NCBI RefSeq assembly: GCF_030646925.1
Contig: NZ_JAUSKL010000078.1
Location: 1-64,000 of the forward strand
Source of the DNA: Candidatus Binatus sp.
GTDB lineage: Bacteria > Desulfobacterota > Binatia > Binatales > Binataceae
Direction: 5' to 3'
Length of the DNA: 64,000 bases
Position 1 is the stretch's first letter, and every line of letters starts with the position of its first letter. The notes beneath the pieces were generated by a model. It searched no databases. It saw only the letters and a list, made by a program, of their open reading frames with translations, and was not told the DNA's origin. Shown here piece after piece: positions 45,656-54,788 of this stretch. The translations under genes were made by a program, and so were the position numbers.

Positions 45656-48094
45656 ATGGAAGAACGTTACGATCCAGAGAAAATCGAAGCCGAATGGCAG
45701 GCCGAATGGGAGCGCACCGATCTGTATCGCGCCGGTGCCGATCCGGCGCGGCCCAAGTACTACATCCTCGAGATGTTTCCGTATCCGTCGGGCGCGGGAC
45801 TCAGCGTCGGTCATCTGCACAACTACGTTCCGTGCGACGTGATCGGCCGCTACAAGCGGATGAAGGGTTTCAACGTGCTGCATCCGATGGGATGGGACGC
45901 GTTCGGCTTGCCGGCCGAGAACGAAGCGATTCTCAAGGGATCGCATCCGACGGAAACGGTGCCGCGCTACGCCGCGAACTTCAAGCGGCAACTTACGATC
46001 TCGGGATGCGCGTACGATTGGTCGCGCGAAATCAATTCGTCGGCGCCGGAGTATTACAAGTGGACGCAGTGGTTCTTTCTGCTGCTGTACAAGCGTGGAC
46101 TCGCGTATCGCGCGACGGGTGCGCAGTGGTGGTGCGATAAGTGCCGCACGATTCTCGCCAACGAGCAGGTAGTCAACGGCTGCTGCTGGCGGCATCCGGA
46201 CAACCCGGTCAGCAAGAAAGATCTCGAGCAGTGGTACATCAAGATTACGGACTACGCGGATCGATTGCTGGCCGACCTCGACAAGATCGACTGGCCGGAA
46301 CCGATCAAGCTGATGCAGCGCAACTGGATCGGGCGGAGCGAAGGCGCCGAGCTGGGCTTTCCGATCACAGGCAATCCCGGCAAGGAAGTTCGCTTCTTCA
46401 CGACGCGGCCCGACACGGTGTTCGGCGTGTCGTTGATGGTGCTCGCGCCGGAGCATCCGCTGGTCGCGGAGATCACGACGCCCGCTCAGCGCGCGGCGGT
46501 CGAAGCGTATGCGTCGGACGCGCGGCGGCAGAGCGAAATCGAGCGGATGTCCACCGCGAAGGAAAAGACCGGCGTGTTCACCGGCGCATACGCGCACAAC
46601 GTGTTTACCGATAAAGACATCCCGATCTGGATCGCGGATTACGTGCTGATGGGATACGGGACCGGCGCGATCATGGGCGCGCCCGGAGAGGACCAGCGCG
46701 ACTTTGAGTTCGCGACGAAGTACGGAATCGAGATTCCGCGCGTGACCGCGCCCGTGGACGGCAGCGAGGCGCCCGGCGATCGAGCGTTCATCGAGCAGGG
46801 AGTCGCGATCAACTCCGGATTTCTCGACGGGATGCCGACGGCCGACGCGATCAAGACGGTCGCGCGGTATGCCGAGGATCACGAGATCGGGCGCGCGACG
46901 GTCACCTACCGGATGCGCGATTGGCTGATCTCGCGGCAGCGCTATTGGGGATGTCCGATCCCGATGATGTACTGCAAAAACGATTGCGGCGTCGTGCCTG
47001 TGCCGGAGGATCAATTGCCCGTGATGCTGCCGGCGATGACCGATTATCTGCCGTCGGGCACCGCGCGCTCGCCGCTCGCCAACGTCGCCGAGTTCGTCCA
47101 CACCACGTGCCCCAGGTGCGGCGGTCCCGCCGAGCGCGAGACCGACACGCTGGACGGCTTCGCATGTTCCTCGTGGTACTTCATGCGGTTTGCCGATCCG
47201 CACGACGATCGCGAGCCGTTTGCGCGCGCGGCCGTCGATTACTGGCTGCCGGTCGATTTGTATGTCGGCGGCGCGGAGCACGCCGTGATGCATCTGCTGT
47301 ATGCGCGGATGTGGACCAAGGTGATGTTCGACGCGGGGATGATCAATTTCGACGAACCGTTCCCGATGCTGCGCAACCAGGGGATGGTGTGGGCGACCGA
47401 CGGCTCGAAGATGTCGAAGAGCAAGGGCAACGTCGTCACGCCTGATTCGATGATCGAAAAGTATGGCGCCGACGCGCTCCGGCTGTGGGAACTTTTCATG
47501 AGCCCGTACGACGAGGCGACCAACTGGAACGAGAGCGGAGTGTCGGGCACGCTCAGGTTTATCACGCGGGTGTGGTCGATGATGCGGCGCTACGTCGAAG
47601 CGGGGTGCCCGGACGGGCGGCCGAGCGAGGGGACGCTGAAGCAGACGCATAAGGCGATCGAGAAAGTCACCGATCATATCGAGCGATTGCGCTTCAACAC
47701 GGCGCTCGCGACGTTGATGGATCATCTGAATTACGTCGCGAAGCTGACGCCCGAGGAGATGGGCCGCTTCGTCGCGGAGTCGTTCGTGGTGATGCTCGCG
47801 CCAATGGCGCCGCACGTCAGCGAGGAATTGTGGCGCGAGTTGGGGCATCGTACGTCGGTGCATCTGGAGCGCTGGCCGGAGTTCGACGCGAATCTTGTGC
47901 GCGATGAGATGGCGACGGTGGTCGTGCAAATCAACGGCAAGGTGCGCGATCGATTGCAGGTGGCGGTCGGCGCGGAGGAATCGCAGGTGCGCGATCTGGC
48001 GCTCCGAAGCGAGGCGGTGATTCGCAACCTCGCGGGCAAGACGCCGCGGAAGTTCATTTTCGTCAAAGACAAGATGCTCAGCATCGTCGCGTAG
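45656..48094 (+). CDS. leuS: Leucyl-tRNA synthetase
   Basis: 812 residues, class Ia. Opens RYDPEKIEAEWQAEW; HIGH-like region GAGLSVGHLHNY; editing domain (about 220-410) with TTRPDTVFGVSLMVLAPEHP; zinc-type Cys in CPRCGG; KMSKS motif GSKMSKSKGN. Charges tRNA-Leu. Followed 12 bases after the stop by repeat copy D. Confidence 0.97.
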   Translation: MEERYDPEKIEAEWQAEWERTDLYRAGADPARPKYYILEMFPYPSGAGLSVGHLHNYVPCDVIGRYKRMKGFNVLHPMGWDAFGLPAENEAILKGSHPTETVPRYAANFKRQLTISGCAYDWSREINSSAPEYYKWTQWFFLLLYKRGLAYRATGAQWWCDKCRTILANEQVVNGCCWRHPDNPVSKKDLEQWYIKITDYADRLLADLDKIDWPEPIKLMQRNWIGRSEGAELGFPITGNPGKEVRFFTTRPDTVFGVSLMVLAPEHPLVAEITTPAQRAAVEAYASDARRQSEIERMSTAKEKTGVFTGAYAHNVFTDKDIPIWIADYVLMGYGTGAIMGAPGEDQRDFEFATKYGIEIPRVTAPVDGSEAPGDRAFIEQGVAINSGFLDGMPTADAIKTVARYAEDHEIGRATVTYRMRDWLISRQRYWGCPIPMMYCKNDCGVVPVPEDQLPVMLPAMTDYLPSGTARSPLANVAEFVHTTCPRCGGPAERETDTLDGFACSSWYFMRFADPHDDREPFARAAVDYWLPVDLYVGGAEHAVMHLLYARMWTKVMFDAGMINFDEPFPMLRNQGMVWATDGSKMSKSKGNVVTPDSMIEKYGADALRLWELFMSPYDEATNWNESGVSGTLRFITRVWSMMRRYVEAGCPDGRPSEGTLKQTHKAIEKVTDHIERLRFNTALATLMDHLNYVAKLTPEEMGRFVAESFVVMLAPMAPHVSEELWRELGHRTSVHLERWPEFDANLVRDEMATVVVQINGKVRDRLQVAVGAEESQVRDLALRSEAVIRNLAGKTPRKFIFVKDKMLSIVA

Positions 48095-48106
48095 AGAGCG
48101 AAGAAT

Positions 48107-48180
48107 AAGAGGTCGAAACCCCTTACGGGTTTCGACCTTCCCGTAGCAAGAAGATGCGCGCTACGCGCTGTTAGTAAAAA
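48107..48180 (+). repeat. Composite intergenic repeat, copy D (short)
   Basis: Module 1 only, with the middle GAAGCCGACTTC part deleted. First hairpin GGTCGAAACCC (48111-48121) with GGGTTTCGACC (48127-48137), a perfect 11-bp stem; then GATGCGCGCTACGCGCTGTTAGTAAA as in the others. No module 2. Confidence 0.85.
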
Positions 48181-48326
48181 TAGGGGGGCCAAAAGCAGCG
48201 GGGACCCCAACCGGCTCCGCAGCTAACGCGCGCATGCTTGAAGGAATCCGGCGCGGCGTGCGATGCTCGCGGCGGATTATAATCGAAGTAAGCGACATCT
48301 CTTACCATCCATTAGGAGCGACTCAC

Positions 48327-49097
48327 ATGGCCGACGAAGTGCTTAAAATCGCGCGTCATCAGAACTACGCGACGCTGACGCTGAACCGACCCGAGAAACG
48401 CAACGCGCTCAACCAACCGTTGATCGACGCGCTCAACAGCGCGCTTGCGCAATTCGAGAACGACAAAACGATCCGAGCGCTGCTGCTGCGCGGCGAGGGC
48501 GGCAGTTTCTGCGCGGGAATCGATCTCAAGGAAGTGGACGAAGCGGCCTCGGGGCACAATCCCAATTCGCTCGAATATGTGTTCGGGCGCCTCGAGCGCT
48601 TTCCGGTGCCGACGATCGCGGCGATACAAGGCGCGGCGCTGGCGGGCGGACTAGAACTGGCGTTGCATTGCGATCTTCGAATCGCGGCCGACAACGCACG
48701 ACTGGGCATGACGCTCGGCAAGGTCGGCCTGATGGTGCCGTACGATTTCACGCGCAAGCTGATCGAGGTTTGCGGCTCGGCCAACACCGCATGGATTCTT
48801 TACACCGCCGATTTGATCGACGCGGAGCGTAGCCGCCACATGAACATGGTTCACGACGTGGTGCCGGCTGCGAAGCTCGACGAAGTCGCGAGCGCGCTAG
48901 CCGAGAAAGTCGCGGGCAACGCGCCGCTCTCGCTCCGCGCGATGAAGGCGACGGTGCGGCGGTGCATGAGTGAATCGTTCAACGCGTGGCACGACGACAT
49001 GCTGAAGATGGCGACGTCGGTGCGTCAGAGCATAGACGCGAAAGAAGGCGTGCGCGCGTTTCTCGAGAAGCGCAAGCCGGCCTGGAAGGCCGAGTAG
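48327..49097 (+). CDS. Enoyl-CoA hydratase/isomerase (crotonase) family protein
   Basis: 256 residues: LTLNRPEKRNALNQPLIDAL, SFCAGIDLKEVDE, IAAIQGAALAGGLELALHCD (oxyanion-hole regions) and the C-terminal helix. Acts on an acyl-CoA; the usual catalytic Glu region has changed to LGMTLGKVGLMV, so the exact reaction is open. AGGAG before the ATG sets the start. Confidence 0.9.
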   Translation: MADEVLKIARHQNYATLTLNRPEKRNALNQPLIDALNSALAQFENDKTIRALLLRGEGGSFCAGIDLKEVDEAASGHNPNSLEYVFGRLERFPVPTIAAIQGAALAGGLELALHCDLRIAADNARLGMTLGKVGLMVPYDFTRKLIEVCGSANTAWILYTADLIDAERSRHMNMVHDVVPAAKLDEVASALAEKVAGNAPLSLRAMKATVRRCMSESFNAWHDDMLKMATSVRQSIDAKEGVRAFLEKRKPAWKAE

Positions 49098-49105
49098 AGG
49101 ACTCG

Positions 49106-50143
49106 CTATTCGCGGTGGCGCGCGAGCGCGCTCCGAATCGCGGCGGCGCTTTGCAGCAGCGTACTCGGCAGATTCAGCGTTCCGGCGACATTTGAATAGG
49201 GATAAAGGCGGGCGTTCAGATGCGCATGCAGCGGCAAGCCTTCGCCCTGATGGATTTCGTAGTCGAGCGGCAACGGCCCGAGCGTCGAGAGCACGCGATA
49301 GATCGCGTTGCCGAATTCGACCATCTGGTCCTTCGAGAGCTCGCACAGAAGCCCGCGAAAATTCGGCATCAGGACGTCGTAGCTGCGCGGGAACGCGCCG
49401 ATCGGACTCGCGTAGCTGACGATATTGCTGGTGCGATCGATGACGAGGCCGAGGCGATCCATCAGCGCGATGATCTCCTGCCATAGATGCGGATGATCGC
49501 GTTCGGCGCGCGCTTCCGCGACCACGGCCGGGAAGGGCTCGGGCGAGCCCAAGATCTGCTGATGAAGATGGGGCTGCGAGGCGCCGGATTCGCGGCCCTG
49601 GTTTTTCCTTATCACGACGGAGCAGATGTTGGGATTTTCGAGCGCACGGCGCATCACGAATGCGTCGGTCTGCAACAGGTGAATGAAATGGCGGCTGCCG
49701 AGCGTGCCGGTGAACATCAAATCGGCGGCGGTGCGCGGCGAATCGATAAAATGGCGCGGGTCCTCGACCACGATATACGACTCGTTGCGATCGCCGGTGA
49801 GTTCGGACGGGATGCGCGGAAATAGATTGTTGAACACGCGCATCACCCATCGCGAATGCGGCGCGGCCTTCAAGCCGGACCATTCGGGCACGTCCTCGAG
49901 CGAGAGGCGGAAGAGTTCGGGCGGTGCGGAATCCTCATTGCCGGGACAGAATGGGCAAGCCTCGGTCGCGTGGCGAATCGCTTCGGGGCTCAAGTGCTGC
50001 GACGCGTCAACGTTGGGATCGCGGCCGCCGAGGGTGAAGGCGAAGCTTTTGCCGCTGACGTCAACGACGTATGAAATGACGCCGCTGACCGGATTTTTGA
50101 TCCAGACCAGCGCGCCGTCACGGATTTCGCATTCAATCGGCAT
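49106..50143 (-). CDS. galT: Galactose-1-phosphate uridylyltransferase-like protein
   Basis: 345 residues, the usual GalT length from this ATG. CPFCPGNED zinc site, NLFPRI, ASQPHLHQQI with the catalytic His, and PLHAHLNARLYPYSNVAGTLN. It moves UMP between sugar phosphates or acts as a related nucleotidyltransferase of the HIT superfamily; the exact sugar is not clear as no galK/galE neighbours exist. Converges with the crotonase gene. Confidence 0.82.
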   Translation of the reverse strand: MPIECEIRDGALVWIKNPVSGVISYVVDVSGKSFAFTLGGRDPNVDASQHLSPEAIRHATEACPFCPGNEDSAPPELFRLSLEDVPEWSGLKAAPHSRWVMRVFNNLFPRIPSELTGDRNESYIVVEDPRHFIDSPRTAADLMFTGTLGSRHFIHLLQTDAFVMRRALENPNICSVVIRKNQGRESGASQPHLHQQILGSPEPFPAVVAEARAERDHPHLWQEIIALMDRLGLVIDRTSNIVSYASPIGAFPRSYDVLMPNFRGLLCELSKDQMVEFGNAIYRVLSTLGPLPLDYEIHQGEGLPLHAHLNARLYPYSNVAGTLNLPSTLLQSAAAIRSALARHRE

Positions 50144-50220
50144 CGAGCAACTCGCAAACACTTAACAAGTGCCCCCGCATCATTACAATGCGAACTGTGG
50201 CCGCGTCGTCGCGGATCACC

Positions 50221-50249
50221 TTGACTCTCCCTGACCGCTCCGTTATCCC
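50221..50249 (+). promoter_or_regulatory. Candidate sigma-70 promoter for the serine genes
   Basis: TTGACT (50221-50226) and TATCCC (50244-50249) are separated by 17 bases, a good spacing. Transcription would start near 50256, giving a leader of about 140 bases before the aminotransferase ATG. Confidence 0.5.
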
Positions 50250-50267
50250 AAAGGTGGGGACGGGGAC

Positions 50268-50350
50268 CCGGTGCAGCCGGGACGAATCGGGGTCTGGCGA
50301 CCTGCATGCGCGGGCACCAGGCTTTTTTTTGGCTGCGCGCGAAGGTCGCC
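50268..50350 (+). promoter_or_regulatory. Possible transcription attenuator before the serine biosynthesis genes
   Basis: CCGGTGC (50268-50274) can pair with GCACCAGG (50314-50321, one bulged A), directly followed by C and T8 (50323-50330), which looks like an intrinsic terminator. Overlapping it, GGCGACCT (50296-50303) can pair with AGGTCGCC (50343-50350), which would exclude part of the terminator. A mutually exclusive switch is plausible but unproven. Confidence 0.4.
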
Positions 50351-50396
50351 GGCCTCCTCATTGATCTAACTTGCAATTGGTTCAAACACGCCACCC

Positions 50397-51539
50397 ATGA
50401 AGAAATATTTGTTCACGCCGGGGCCTGCGCCAGTGCCGCCGGAAGTTTTGCTCGAGATGTCGCGGCCGATCATTCATCATCGGACGCCGGAATTCAGCGC
50501 GGTGCTCGACCAGGCTCGCGCGCGGATGCGTCCGCTGTACGGCACCAAATCGGAAGTGATCCTGCTCTCCTCGACCGGCACTGGCGCGATGGAAGCGGCG
50601 GTGATCAATCTGTTGCGGCCGGGCGAGCACGCGATTTTCGTCAATGGCGGAAAATTCGGCGAGCGATGGGGCAAACTGCTCGCGGCATTCGGCATGATCG
50701 GGCATGAGGTGCGCGTCGAGTGGGGCCGCGCGGCGCATCCGGAGCAAATCGAGGAAGCATTCAAGGCGTATCCCGAATCGCGCGCGGTGCTGGTGCAAGC
50801 GAGCGAGACCTCGACCTGCGCGGTTCATCCGATAGCGCCGATCGGCGAAGTCACGCGCAGGCACGATCGGATGCTGATCGTCGATGGGATCACGTCGGTC
50901 GGAGTGTTCGAGCAGAAGATGGATGAATGGGGCGTCGATGCGTTCGTCACCGGCAGCCAGAAGGCGTTGATGCTGCCGCCGGGGCTCGGCATGGTCGCAC
51001 TGTCGGCGCGCGCACTCGATGTCGCGAAATCGAACAAGACGCCGCGGTTTTATTTCGATCTGCTGAAGGAACTGAAAGCGCAGCGCGACGAGCATACGAC
51101 GGCGTGGACGGCGGCGGTGTCGCTGATTTTCGGGCTGCACAAATCGCTCGAGATGATCCACGACGAAGGCCTGGCGAATGTTTACGCGCGGCACGCGTTG
51201 ATGGCGGAAGCGACGCGCGACGCGGCGGCGGCGCTGGGACTCAAGCTGTTGTCGCCGGACAATCCAGCGCCGGGAGTCACTGGAATCCTGATTCCGGAAG
51301 GTCTCGACGGCGGCAAGCTGGTGAAATATCTGCGCGACAACCTCGGCGTGTCGATCCAGGGCGGGCAGGATCAGATGAAGGGCAAACTCGCGCGCATCGG
51401 GCACATGGGGCATCTCAGCCCATTCGATATGTTGATCGCGATCGCGGCGTTCGAGATGGGACTCAAGCAGATCGGCGCGAAGATCAATCTGGGCGCCGGC
51501 GTGGCCGCCGTTCAAGCACGAATCGCACGGAGCATTTAA
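50397..51539 (+). CDS. Class V aminotransferase (serine/phosphoserine-glyoxylate type)
   Basis: 380 residues: TPGPAPVPPEVLL start, SSTGTGAMEAAVINLL (PLP phosphate site), VDGITSVGVFEQ with the PLP Asp and the Schiff-base Lys in TGSQKALM. Related to alanine-glyoxylate/serine-pyruvate aminotransferases. Six bases before serA, so it most likely provides phosphoserine aminotransferase activity in place of classical SerC. Confidence 0.9.
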   Translation: MKKYLFTPGPAPVPPEVLLEMSRPIIHHRTPEFSAVLDQARARMRPLYGTKSEVILLSSTGTGAMEAAVINLLRPGEHAIFVNGGKFGERWGKLLAAFGMIGHEVRVEWGRAAHPEQIEEAFKAYPESRAVLVQASETSTCAVHPIAPIGEVTRRHDRMLIVDGITSVGVFEQKMDEWGVDAFVTGSQKALMLPPGLGMVALSARALDVAKSNKTPRFYFDLLKELKAQRDEHTTAWTAAVSLIFGLHKSLEMIHDEGLANVYARHALMAEATRDAAAALGLKLLSPDNPAPGVTGILIPEGLDGGKLVKYLRDNLGVSIQGGQDQMKGKLARIGHMGHLSPFDMLIAIAAFEMGLKQIGAKINLGAGVAAVQARIARSI

Positions 51540-51545
51540 GAATAC

Positions 51546-53141
51546 ATGGCCGAGACTTTCCGCGTACTGATGAGCGACTCGCTCGCGCCGCAAGGAATCG
51601 AGGTTCTGAAGCGGTTTCCGCAACTGCAAATCGACATCAAGACCGGGCTCAAGCCGGCGGAGCTGGCGGCAATCATCGCGCCGTACGAAGCGCTCCTGAT
51701 TCGGAGCGGCACGCGCGTCACGCGCGAAGTGATCGACGCGGCGACGTCGCTCAAGGTGATCGGGCGCGCGGGCGTCGGCGTCGATAACGTCGATCTGGAA
51801 GCGGCGACGCGGCGCGGGATCGTCGTGATGAACAGCCCGACCGGCAACAGCATCACGACCGCCGAGCATGCAATCTCGATGATGATGGCGCTCGCGCGGC
51901 ATATCCCGGCGGCGAACGCGGCGTTGCGCGCGGGCAAATGGGAGCGCGGGAAATTCACCGGCGCGGAGGTTTGCAACAAAACGCTCGGCGTGGTTGGCCT
52001 CGGCAATATCGGGCGAATCGTCGCGGATCGCGCGCTGGGGCTCAAGATGAAAGTGATCGGATACGATCCGATCCTGACGTCAGAAGCGGCGGCGCGCGCC
52101 GGCATCGAACTGGTCTCGCTCGACGAATTGTTTCAACGCGCGGATTTCATCACGGTGCACACGCCGCTCACGCACGATACGACCGGACTGGTCGGCGCGG
52201 CGGCGTTCGCGAAGATGAAGAAGGGCGTGCGCATCATCAATTGCGCACGCGGCGGGATCGTCGATGAGGCCGCGCTCGCAGACGCGCTCGCGTCGGGCAA
52301 GGTCGCGGGCGCCGCGCTCGACGTATTCGTCGAGGAGCCGCCGCCAGTCGATCATCCACTGCTGAAATTCGACAACGTGATCGCGACGCCGCATCTCGGC
52401 GCTGCCACCGACGAAGCGCAGGTGCAGGTGTCGGTGGATATCGCGCAGCAAGTGGCGGAGTTCCTGATCGATGGAACGATCCGCAGCGCGGTAAATATTC
52501 CGGCGCTCTCGCCGAAGGAACTCGAGGTGCTGGGCCCTCATCTCAGGCTCGGCGAAAAGCTCGGCCGGCTCGCCGCGCAATTGATCACGGATTCGCCGAC
52601 GGAACTGACGCTCGCGTTCGGCGGCGAAGCGGCGAATCTCAAGCCCGACGCGATCACGGCCGCGGTGCTCAAAGGCCTGATGAGTGGATTTCTCGACGAA
52701 GATCTGAACTACGTCAACGCGCCGTTTATTGCGCGTGAACGCGGAATCAACGTGACGGAAACGCGCTCGCGCGAAATCACCGACTATTTGAACACGCTGA
52801 CGCTGACGGTGCGCACGCGCGCGGGCGATCATGAAGTTGCGGGCGCAGTGCTCGGCAATCGCGCGCTCAGGCTCACGCGAATCGACGGCTATCACGTTGA
52901 GGCGGTGCCGGAAGGCTATTTCCTGATGCTGCACAATCGCGACGTGCCAGGTGTGGTGGGCGCCGTCGGCACGATGCTCGGGCAGGCGGGAATCAACATC
53001 GGCGGGCTCGAGCTGGGGCGCGATCGCGTCGGCGGCACCGCGCTCAGCATCTTCGAAGTGGACGAGCCGGTGCCGCAGACGGTCCTCGACAAGCTGAAAA
53101 CCCTGCCTGCGATAACGGCGGCGACGCTGCTGAAGCTCTGA
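51546..53141 (+). CDS. serA: D-3-phosphoglycerate dehydrogenase
   Basis: 531 residues, long form. NAD-binding GVVGLGNIGR, catalytic Arg in NCARGGIVDE, Glu in FVEEPP and His in ATPHLGAATDEAQ; then an intervening domain and a C-terminal ACT domain (about 455-531, MLHNRDVPGVVGAVGTMLG). First step of serine synthesis, likely feedback controlled by serine through ACT. Confidence 0.96.
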   Translation: MAETFRVLMSDSLAPQGIEVLKRFPQLQIDIKTGLKPAELAAIIAPYEALLIRSGTRVTREVIDAATSLKVIGRAGVGVDNVDLEAATRRGIVVMNSPTGNSITTAEHAISMMMALARHIPAANAALRAGKWERGKFTGAEVCNKTLGVVGLGNIGRIVADRALGLKMKVIGYDPILTSEAAARAGIELVSLDELFQRADFITVHTPLTHDTTGLVGAAAFAKMKKGVRIINCARGGIVDEAALADALASGKVAGAALDVFVEEPPPVDHPLLKFDNVIATPHLGAATDEAQVQVSVDIAQQVAEFLIDGTIRSAVNIPALSPKELEVLGPHLRLGEKLGRLAAQLITDSPTELTLAFGGEAANLKPDAITAAVLKGLMSGFLDEDLNYVNAPFIARERGINVTETRSREITDYLNTLTLTVRTRAGDHEVAGAVLGNRALRLTRIDGYHVEAVPEGYFLMLHNRDVPGVVGAVGTMLGQAGINIGGLELGRDRVGGTALSIFEVDEPVPQTVLDKLKTLPAITAATLLKL

Positions 53142-53223
53142 ACATTTTTTGCGCGCGCTGATCGTCGATTCGGTCAGGTGCGCGCGCGGGGTGGCGCCAC
53201 GGGCGCCAGCCGGGGGGAACGAG

Positions 53224-54519
53224 ATGAAGACAGTTGCCGTGATCGGCACGCAGTGGGGCGACGAAGGCAAGGGCAAGATCGTCGATATGCTGGCGGCGGA
53301 TGCCGACGTCGTCGTGCGCTACCAGGGCGGCAACAATGCCGCGCACACGCTGGTCGTGGACGGCAAGAAATTCGTGCTGCGGCTGGTCCCTGCGGGCGCG
53401 CTGCATCCGGGCAAGGCGTGCGTGATCGGCAACGGGCTGGTGGTAAATCCGATCGCGCTGCTCGAGGAAATTTCAGATCTGAAACGCAGCGGGCATCTCG
53501 CCGATGACGCGCTATTCAAGATCAGTTACGACGCGCACATGGTGATGCCGTATCACATCGCGATCGATCGCGCGCGCGAACAGCGCCTCGGCAAGCGCGC
53601 GATCGGGACGACCGGCTTCGGTATCGGTCCGACCTATGAAGACAAGATGGCGCGCGTCGGGCTTCGATTCGAAGACCTGCTCGATTTCAAATTTTTCAGC
53701 GAGAAGCTCAGGCGCAACGTCGCGGAGAAGAACGCATATCTTAAGGCGATCCTGAAAGCGAAACCGGTCAAGGCCGACGAGATTCTCGATGCGATGAAGA
53801 AAGCGCGGCGGCGTCTGATGCCGTATCTGTGCGACACGGGCGCATACGTCAGCGACGCGATCGACGCGGGCCGCAAGGTGCTGTTCGAAGGCGCGCACGG
53901 CACGATGCTCGATATCGATCACGGTACTTATCCGTACGTGACTTCGTCGAACTGCGTGGCCAGCGCGGTGTTCGGCGGTACCGGAATCGGGCCGGGCAAT
54001 CTAGACGCGGTGCTCGGCATCAGCAAGGGCTACACGACGCGCGTCGGCGCGGGCCCGTTTCCGAGCGAGTTCACCGGCTATCTCGCGGATTCGCTGCGCG
54101 AAGAGGGCGACGAATTCGGCAGCGCAACCGGGCGTCCGCGGCGGATCGGATGGTTCGACGCTGTGCTCGCGCGCTACGTCGCGCGCGTCAACGGGATGTG
54201 GGCGCTGGCGCTGACCAAGCTCGACGTGCTGACGGGGATCGATCCGCTGAAGATCGTCGTCGGCTATCAGATCAAGGGCAAGCATTACGATCGGATTCCG
54301 CCGTCGCATCGGATGCTGATCAACGCGAAGCCGATCTTCGAAGAGATGCCTGGATGGCACGAGAGTCCGGCGTCGGCGCGGAGCCTCGCCGAATTGCCGG
54401 CGAAAGTGCGCAACTACGTGGACCGCATCGCGGAACTGGTCGGCGTGCCGATCGCGATGATCGGCGTCGGCAAGGAGCGCGAAGCAACGATCGTCGTGCG
54501 CAATCCGTTCGCGGACTAG
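53224..54519 (+). CDS. purA: Adenylosuccinate synthetase
   Basis: 431 residues starting KTVAVIGTQWGDEGKGK with GTP-binding P-loop, catalytic His in GGNNAAHT, IGTTGFGIGPTYEDK, TKLDVLTG guanine recognition. First committed step from IMP to AMP. An in-frame start upstream exists, but GGGGGAA before this ATG and the family N-terminus favour it. Follows serA by about 80 bases. Confidence 0.97.
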   Translation: MKTVAVIGTQWGDEGKGKIVDMLAADADVVVRYQGGNNAAHTLVVDGKKFVLRLVPAGALHPGKACVIGNGLVVNPIALLEEISDLKRSGHLADDALFKISYDAHMVMPYHIAIDRAREQRLGKRAIGTTGFGIGPTYEDKMARVGLRFEDLLDFKFFSEKLRRNVAEKNAYLKAILKAKPVKADEILDAMKKARRRLMPYLCDTGAYVSDAIDAGRKVLFEGAHGTMLDIDHGTYPYVTSSNCVASAVFGGTGIGPGNLDAVLGISKGYTTRVGAGPFPSEFTGYLADSLREEGDEFGSATGRPRRIGWFDAVLARYVARVNGMWALALTKLDVLTGIDPLKIVVGYQIKGKHYDRIPPSHRMLINAKPIFEEMPGWHESPASARSLAELPAKVRNYVDRIAELVGVPIAMIGVGKEREATIVVRNPFAD

Positions 54520-54548
54520 TGCGACTACTGGATTGTTAGGGAACCCGC

Positions 54549-54743
54549 CTAAACTTCGACGATTTCAATTTGCGACGCCATCTCTTCGACGCCACGCGTC
54601 TCGAGGCTTAGTTCTATTGCCTCGCGAATGTTTGCCAACGCCTCTTCCTTGGTCCTGCCTTGCGAGACGCAGCCGGTAAGCGCTGGACATTCCGCAACGA
54701 CCCATCCGTCTTTGCCATGCTTGAGCGTCACGAAAACTTTCAT
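54549..54743 (-). CDS. HicB-like antitoxin family protein, no HicA beside it
   Basis: 64 residues: VTLKHGKDGWVVAECPALTG and SQGRTKEEALANIREAIEL are the HicB/UPF0150 core. The usual DNA-binding C-terminus of longer HicB proteins is missing. Neither flank contains a HicA-sized toxin, so this is an orphan. Confidence 0.85.
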   Translation of the reverse strand: MKVFVTLKHGKDGWVVAECPALTGCVSQGRTKEEALANIREAIELSLETRGVEEMASQIEIVEV

Positions 54744-54788
54744 GCATCCAAGGTATCAAATGCAGCATGAGCGTCCGACGGCGCAGTG

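Noticed and set aside
45497-47929. An 810-codon minus-strand frame opposite leuS
   Set aside because: leuS is unambiguous on the other strand; the antisense product has only Arg/His-rich low-information sequence.
50256-50396. T-box or known serine-linked RNA motif in the leader
   Set aside because: The T-box core AGGGTGGNACCGCG is absent and no known riboswitch core could be matched by eye, so it is only reported as a possible attenuator.
50382-51902. A 506-codon minus-strand frame opposite the aminotransferase and serA
   Set aside because: Antisense to two well-supported genes and spans their boundary; composition is that of a shadow frame.
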